56,184 nucleotides of DNA from positions 1 through 56,184 of the forward strand of contig JAUCBJ010004984.1 of NCBI GenBank assembly GCA_032718475.1, in the 5' to 3' direction. Numbering within the stretch: position 1 is the stretch's first letter; every line of letters starts with the position of its first letter. The notes below the pieces were generated by a model that was not told the origin of the DNA, did not search any database, and saw only the letters and a program-made list of their open reading frames with translations. Below, in pieces: positions 51,444 to 56,184 of this stretch. This DNA comes from Nemertoderma westbladi (taxonomy: Eukaryota; Xenacoelomorpha; Nemertodermatida; Nemertodermatidae). The translations under genes and the position numbers were made by a program.

Positions 51444-52444
51444 TAGTCGAGTCAATCTAGCAAAAAACCCATAAGTATTTCGCAATCAATCCGAACCACA
51501 CATTTTGGATTCTATATTACCTTATTAATGACCAAAAAAAGTCTATAAAATTTTAATTTGCGGATCATATGTTTATTCATGTAAATTCTGCCTAAATTTG
51601 CATAAGACAAGCCAAACAAAAGGAACAGGAGGGAAAGGTAAGTAGCAAATTGGTGATGTTCCAGAATAATTTAATTAATTTCACAATAAGCTGTGATTCA
51701 ATGGGAATTTAGTAATATTTATTACACAGGCGTGATACACATTAATTGCTATATCTCGGAAACTAGAAGTCGCATCGAATTTTTAAATATATCAAAAATT
51801 TTACGATATATTAAGGAAACCGTTGTAAAAAATCATACATTTCCACCGCAAGGAAATTTCATAATTTTCATTAATGTTAGTGAAGATTTTACACATTATT
51901 AAATTGTGATTACTCTATTGATTTTAGGTGTAATTTATTTATTTGTTTTACTGTAGTTTGAAAATCACAATAGTTTATCATATAACAAATAAATTTTTTG
52001 GGGATAAGGGTTTTTGAGGTCGATAAATCCGATGGGCGTGGTTACATCCACCCTTTTAGTAGAGAAGTTGTGTAAATAAGGTCCTTATATTGTAACAGCA
52101 AAATTGGTATTAAAAATGGTAAAATTATTAGACAAATTTCCGTTGCTCTGGAAACTAAATTGGTAACTATCTAGAAGTGCATACTACAGTCAATCGATAG
52201 TCATTAGAGTAAAGTTTGTCTATACCAAATTTGGAGAAAATCCCACCACTAGACCCCTTGTTGCTATGTAAAATCCACGTTGCTAAGGAAAGAAACAGCA
52301 AATTGAAAGTGATCCGCATAATATATTTTTATAGACTTTTTGGGGGGTATTAACAAGGTAATTTAGAATAAAAAAAAATTGGTTTGGGTCAATTGCGAAT
52401 TTGTTATGGGTTGACCCCCTTTTTCAGCTAGATTGACTCGCCTA
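51444..52444. mobile_element. fold-back element of about 1 kb, TAT target duplication
   Basis: It begins TAGTCGAGTCAATCTAGC and ends with the inverse of TAGGCGAGTCAATCTAGC. Inverted similarity continues inwards for about 100 bp (AACCCATAA, ATTACCTT, AAAAAGTCTATAAAA). TAT lies on both sides (51441-51443 and 52445-52447). The paralogous copy has the uninterrupted CAGCTACGTATGGGATAA at about 53813-53830. The interior holds a 69-codon ORF with no recognisable domain. Confidence 0.8.
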
Positions 52445-52559
52445 TATGGGATAAACAAAATGTTCCAGACTATGGTGTATTTATTAAATAGGATAAAAGG
52501 CCTGCAGGGGAAGCAAATAGCCTACATGCAACTTTCGAATGCCCAGAACTCCAACTATT

Positions 52560-52800
52560 TTCCAAGCAGACTGGGGAATTGCAGATTGGTCAGCATCCTC
52601 CGAAAACACACAGCCTATAGTGTAGTAGACCTCTGCCACGTATCAGTTTAAAGGCATTAATAATAACGAAATGGGAGCAGGTTTTCAGTTTCCCACATTT
52701 CGCCCCTTAGCGGCAGACTGGAGAACTGCAGATTGATCAGTGTCTTCCCAAACACACAGTCTATGGTCAAGAACGTATCTGCAAAGTATCATTTAGAACA
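52560..52800 (-). repeat. dispersed repeat RepD, minus-strand copies
   Basis: CAGACTGGGGAATTGCAGATT (52569) and CGGCAGACTGGAGAACTGCAG (52711) are the inverse of the CTGCAGTTCTCCAGTCTGCCG hallmark of RepD at 1150-3250, so two adjacent partial units lie here about 140 bp apart. No coding frame is seen. Confidence 0.75.
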
Positions 52801-53227
52801 GATTGAGTCTGTTGGTGCAACCGCTGTTATAGAGTTTCCTGCTGGTTGACAAATTTGGCTGAAAATGGTTATGGAATAATAGCCCAATTTGACCACAAAT
52901 ACGCATTCACACATAAATGATGCATAAAATTCGCCTCGATATAACGACGTTTCGCGTCCATGTGCTCGGGGCAGTCTGCATCACGTAGATGCGCATCAAA
53001 AAGTAGCATAATAGTCGAGACCCAACATGTAGAGTGACAGAATGAACTGCTAGGCCTACTGCGCTACCGGTACCAAATTCACGAAATCTGCATTCACGCA
53101 AACAAACGCGTAAAATAACACTCGAGATAGCGACAGTGCACGTGCTCGTGACGAGAGCTTTCGTTCGATGTATCGCGAGCTCAGATTGGTGCTTGTGTAG
53201 AAACGTATAGCTTGGACAGACAAACAA

Positions 53228-53258
<31 letters not shown>

Positions 53259-53343
53259 CATGATATTTATATATATAGATAGGCGGCTGTCAATATACAG
53301 TTTGTACTATTCAGAGAGGTAAATTATATACATTTTTTATTAC
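52801..53343. other. no gene seen; (ACAG)n microsatellite and a degenerate duplication
   Basis: GCATTCAC and TGCACGTGCTCG-like segments near 52900-52970 recur about 185 bp downstream near 53090-53150, which suggests an old tandem duplication. An (AAAC)n/(ACAG)n run lies at 53216-53259. ORFs on the minus strand are artefacts of these repeats. Confidence 0.5.
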
Positions 53344-54256
53344 ATCATGTCCTGGAATATAGTGTCGTTATTGAGGTACCTGGACCCCCACCCCCCCAAA
53401 TTTTTCTACAAATCGTAATGAGATTGCATGAAATTTGAAACAGAGATAGTTTCACCTCCCTCCTCCTTGCTGGGTGAGCCAGAATTTTTATTTTTGCTTT
53501 CATTCTTTAGCTACAAGCGTTTGAAAAAGGTGTCTCCGTCGGTATTGCGCCAGTTACACCGCAGTTATTCTTCAACCTTATAGCGATTTGTTGATATTGA
53601 CGGACAGCGGGCCATGCAAGGATTCCAAATATGTATCATAATCTGAATTTGGTCGTAAAATAGCTGAGATATGAGCGTTCAAATGTTGCATGATTTAGCA
53701 TCTGCGCGAGGCTATTTTATTCTATTTAATTAATAATCCATATTCTAGAACACTTTGTTTATATACGAATAGCTACACAATAGTATGATTACAGAGTTAT
53801 TGCATTGTTGCCCAGCTACGTATGGGATAAACAACATGTTCTAGAATATGGTGTATTTTTTTAATAGAATAAAATAACCTTGCGCAGGTGTAAAACCATG
53901 CAACTTTAGAATGCCCATATCTCTGCTGTTTTACGACGAAATTCAGATTGTGATACATATTTGGAATCCTTGCATGGCCAGCTTTCTGTCAATATCAACA
54001 AATCGCTATAAGGTTGAAGAATAACTGCGGTGTAACTGGCGCAATACCGACGGAGACACCTTTTTCAAACGCTTGTAGCTAAAGAATGAAAGCAAAAATA
54101 AAAATTCTGGCTCACCCAGCAAGGAGGAGGGAGGTGAAACTATCTCTGTTTCAAATTTCATGCTATCTCATTAAGATTTGTAGAAAAATTTGGGGGGGGG
54201 GGGGGGGGGGGTCCAGGTACCTGAATAACGACACTATATTCCAGGACATGGTGTAT
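53344..54256. mobile_element. giant palindromic fold-back element (host repeat copy 2), about 910 bp
   Basis: The left arm starts CATGTCCTGGAATATAGTGT near 53346 and the right arm ends with its inverse near 54250. The arms pair almost throughout to a centre near 53800. Examples are AATTTTTCTAC against GTAGAAAAATT, and GTGTCTCCGTCGGTATTGCG against CGCAATACCGACGGAGACAC. The right arm carries a run of about 20 G at about 54192-54211 where the left arm has CCCCCACCCCCCC. A single strand could fold into a hairpin of over 400 bp. Confidence 0.9.
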
Positions 54257-55097
54257 TTATTATATTCATTCACAACACTACCGTTGCTTACCGGTATAGG
54301 ACTAGTTTATCGTGTTTTATTTCTTGATCATTTCTAGAGCATCCAAAAAAAAATTAGATTTATTTCTGTTTTTATTAGTCATATAGAATATCATGATATT
54401 TGTTTGGAAATTGTCTACCGGTAAATAAAAGGGTACACTAAAAATTTTCTTTTGTAATTTTAAGATCACTATAGCTACCTTTAAAAACACAAGCTACCAT
54501 AATAAAAAACAATAGCTAACGTTTCTCAGAAAACTAAATTTATGTTCTAAAACCAAAAACGTCATGATAATGGTCATTAACGTGGTCAAGTATTTGGTCA
54601 AAATGTGGGTTCCCATAGCATAGTAATGCCTCTCTTGGTACAATAATCTATTGGACTCAAATTTACTAACAGTTACAAGTACTACTTTAGTAAACAGCCA
54701 TGATAAATCATTTAGAGGGGAAACTTGAAACAGGCCTACCTAAAACACTACAGTAGTCAGTAGCTACAATAAAATTTAGTTTAACTTGCTTAATTAACAG
54801 GAGGTTAAAAGTACGCCCCATTGGCCGAATTGTGGCAAATATAAATTTCTAGAAACTTTCTTCGAATATATCATTGCTGAACCAGATATGCGCAGTTGCA
54901 AGACCTTATATCACCTTGGCTGCTAATAATAGTAATTACTAGCTAAGAAAATGATTCTTTACCGGTATTTAAAGTATCATACATAGCACAGCGTTGTTTA
55001 ACAAGGAATATTATAAAACACTATAATGGAAAAATCAAATAGAGTTTAACATTGTTGAACTGAAATATTTTTTTTGAATAAGATATTACACATACGA
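54257..55097. other. no gene seen
   Basis: AT-rich DNA between the palindrome and the tetraspanin relic. No element recognised. Confidence 0.5.
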
Positions 55098-55935
55098 TAT
55101 GGAAAATTCGCAGGCAAATCCACCAGCCCACTTATCGCGAATGGTGGCCTGGGTCAAACAAACAACACACAGGACATGCAAAGAACGTACTCTACGTGTA
55201 CAGTTTCTTCGATTGCGGCCTGTGTTTCGTACTAATTGTAATTGGCACATATGTGATACAATTTACCGATGACCCCATCCTTGACCCCAAATTAAATATA
55301 AAGTTCGTTGGTTATATATTTATTGGCGTTGGAATCTGTCAAATTTACCATTAGCTTCATAGGTTGCATTGGGGCTGTTAAAGACAACAATTACTGTCTG
55401 ATAACATTCGATATTCTTCAAGTTCTAGTTATGGTTTTCATTTTAATAGGTTCGTTGTATGCAATACGTACAATTCAAAATATCAACAATACTCTCGTTT
55501 GCAGTACATCAACAACCACACTGTCTATTATAGAGAAATCGTTCCAATGTTGTGGGGGAAATAGTTATAAAGACTACGAAGTAATAAATAATGATAGCCT
55601 GACGTCTTTGGGGTTTGCTGCTAATACTAAACAGAAGAAGTATATATTACCAGAAAGTTGTTGTTTGGAGTCGAAGGTGTCTAACAATACGGAGCAGTGT
55701 CGAAAGGCTAGTGTTATGTTCTGGAGGATGTCGAACTTGGTGGAAAGATTTCGGGATGCGGTTTAGAGATTACTAAATGGTTTGCCGGTGAGAAATACAT
55801 ATATTTGGTGTGCTGACAGGTATCTTGTTAACAATGACTATAAGAGTGATTTTGTCTTCCTACATTATCTTAGGCAGGAAAGAATACATACGAAGCTTTT
55901 CTGATATTACAGTGCGATCAATGTATAACAAATAG
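55098..55935 (+). pseudogene. tetraspanin pseudogene, about four frameshifts
   Basis: All parts of a tetraspanin can be read in order, but in changing frames. The start is MENSQANPPAHLSRMVAW at 55098. TM1 follows (FFDCGLCFVLIVIGTYV). TM2 is split across a frame change (GYIFIGVGIC, then FIGCIGAVKDN). TM3 is FDILQVLVMVFILIGSLYAI. The extracellular loop carries the CCG motif (FQCCGGNSYKDY) and ESCC, then GCGLEITKWF in another frame. TM4 is TIRVILSSYIILGRKEY, with a final stop at 55933-55935. Frame changes lie near 55180-55195, 55335-55350, 55700-55745 and 55805-55815. Functional tetraspanins are four-pass membrane organisers. The 8-kb zinc-finger exon in this window is intact, so assembly errors are an unlikely explanation. 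No introns are seen, so a retrocopy is possible. Confidence 0.75.
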
Positions 55936-56184
55936 TTTACGCTTCCTCGCTAAACAACCTTTAATATATCCAATATTAATTATGTATATTTATATAAATC
56001 ATTATTTAATTTAAGATATTCAAAATTTAAATTAAAAGCGCGAGATGTTACAAGGGTATATACATTCACTATGTCACTCATATATGATATTATTGTTATT
56101 GGAAAATAACAATGATATACTGTTGTTTTTTATTGAAATAGTCTTATCTTTGAAGATTCAAATAAATTTCTGGCCATTTTCTGA
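55936..56184. other. AT-rich 3' end of the window
   Basis: No gene is seen. AATAAA occurs at 56161-56166. Confidence 0.4.

Larger units (their letters stand above)
50250..52560. mobile_element. host fold-back repeat (copy 1) carrying three nested insertions
   Basis: After removal of the insertions at 50333-50510, 50695-51395 and 51444-52444, the remaining roughly 420 bases align with 53481-53940 of the palindromic copy. Shared landmarks are GAGCCAGAATTT, TTTTTGCTTTCATT, AGCTACAAG, CAGTTATT, CAACCTTATAG, GATTCCAAATATG-like, ATTCTAGAACA, GCATTGTT, CCCAGCTACGTAT, ATGGGATAAACAA and GAATGCCCA. Copy 1 ends abruptly near 52560, where RepD sequence begins. Confidence 0.85.

Noticed and set aside
52907-53259. 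Minus-strand ORFs, one starting with a CLSVCLFVCLSV run
   Set aside because: The hydrophobic run is the (ACAG)n microsatellite read in reverse, not a signal peptide.

Overview
The window is animal (metazoan) nuclear DNA. Genes carry GT/AG introns, and the recognisable proteins are an FKBP6-type co-chaperone, an alpha-kinase, a giant C2H2 zinc-finger protein and a tetraspanin relic. Non-coding DNA is AT-rich and crowded with non-LTR retrotransposon fragments, fold-back/MITE elements, minisatellites and long poly-G/poly-C runs. This suits a marine invertebrate; a sponge or another early-branching or small-genome animal is possible, but the sequence alone does not settle it. No prokaryotic signal is present. 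Layout: 1-1010 holds a 5'-open LINE fragment with its catalytic core deleted. 1150-3250 is a repeat complex with a 315-bp tandem unit, a (CGT)n run and a 13-bp minisatellite. 4219-4987 is a small three-exon gene (+). 5045-5440 is another LINE 3' end (-). 6545-7500 holds fold-back and dispersed repeats. 8771-11152 is a coiled-coil protein gene (+). 12511-13057 is a piggyBac-like MITE. 13465-15195 is an intronless FKBP6-like gene (+). 16005-19050 is a 50-bp minisatellite. 19965-21845 is an alpha-kinase gene (-). 25116-39463 is a four-exon zinc-finger gene (-) with a 4.5-kb intron that contains a decayed REL-type retrotransposon, a tRNA-like element and two dispersed repeats. 39464-50250 is gene-free and holds 37-, 41- and 19-bp satellites, a split tRNA-like sequence and a LINE inserted in the 19-bp satellite. 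50250-54256 is a nest of fold-back elements. 55098-55935 is a tetraspanin pseudogene (+). The genes do not form an evident pathway. FKBP6 belongs to a family known for HSP90-dependent piRNA loading, which fits a transposon-rich genome, but no functional link to its neighbours can be read from the window. The clearest structural discovery is the 50-54 kb nest. One host repeat carries three different inserted elements, each bounded by a short duplicated target, and a paralogous palindromic copy 1-3 kb away preserves the uninterrupted sequence at all three points. A second general pattern is that tandem arrays inside reading frames have units divisible by three (36 and 39 nt), while the arrays outside genes do not (13, 19, 37, 41, 50 bp).
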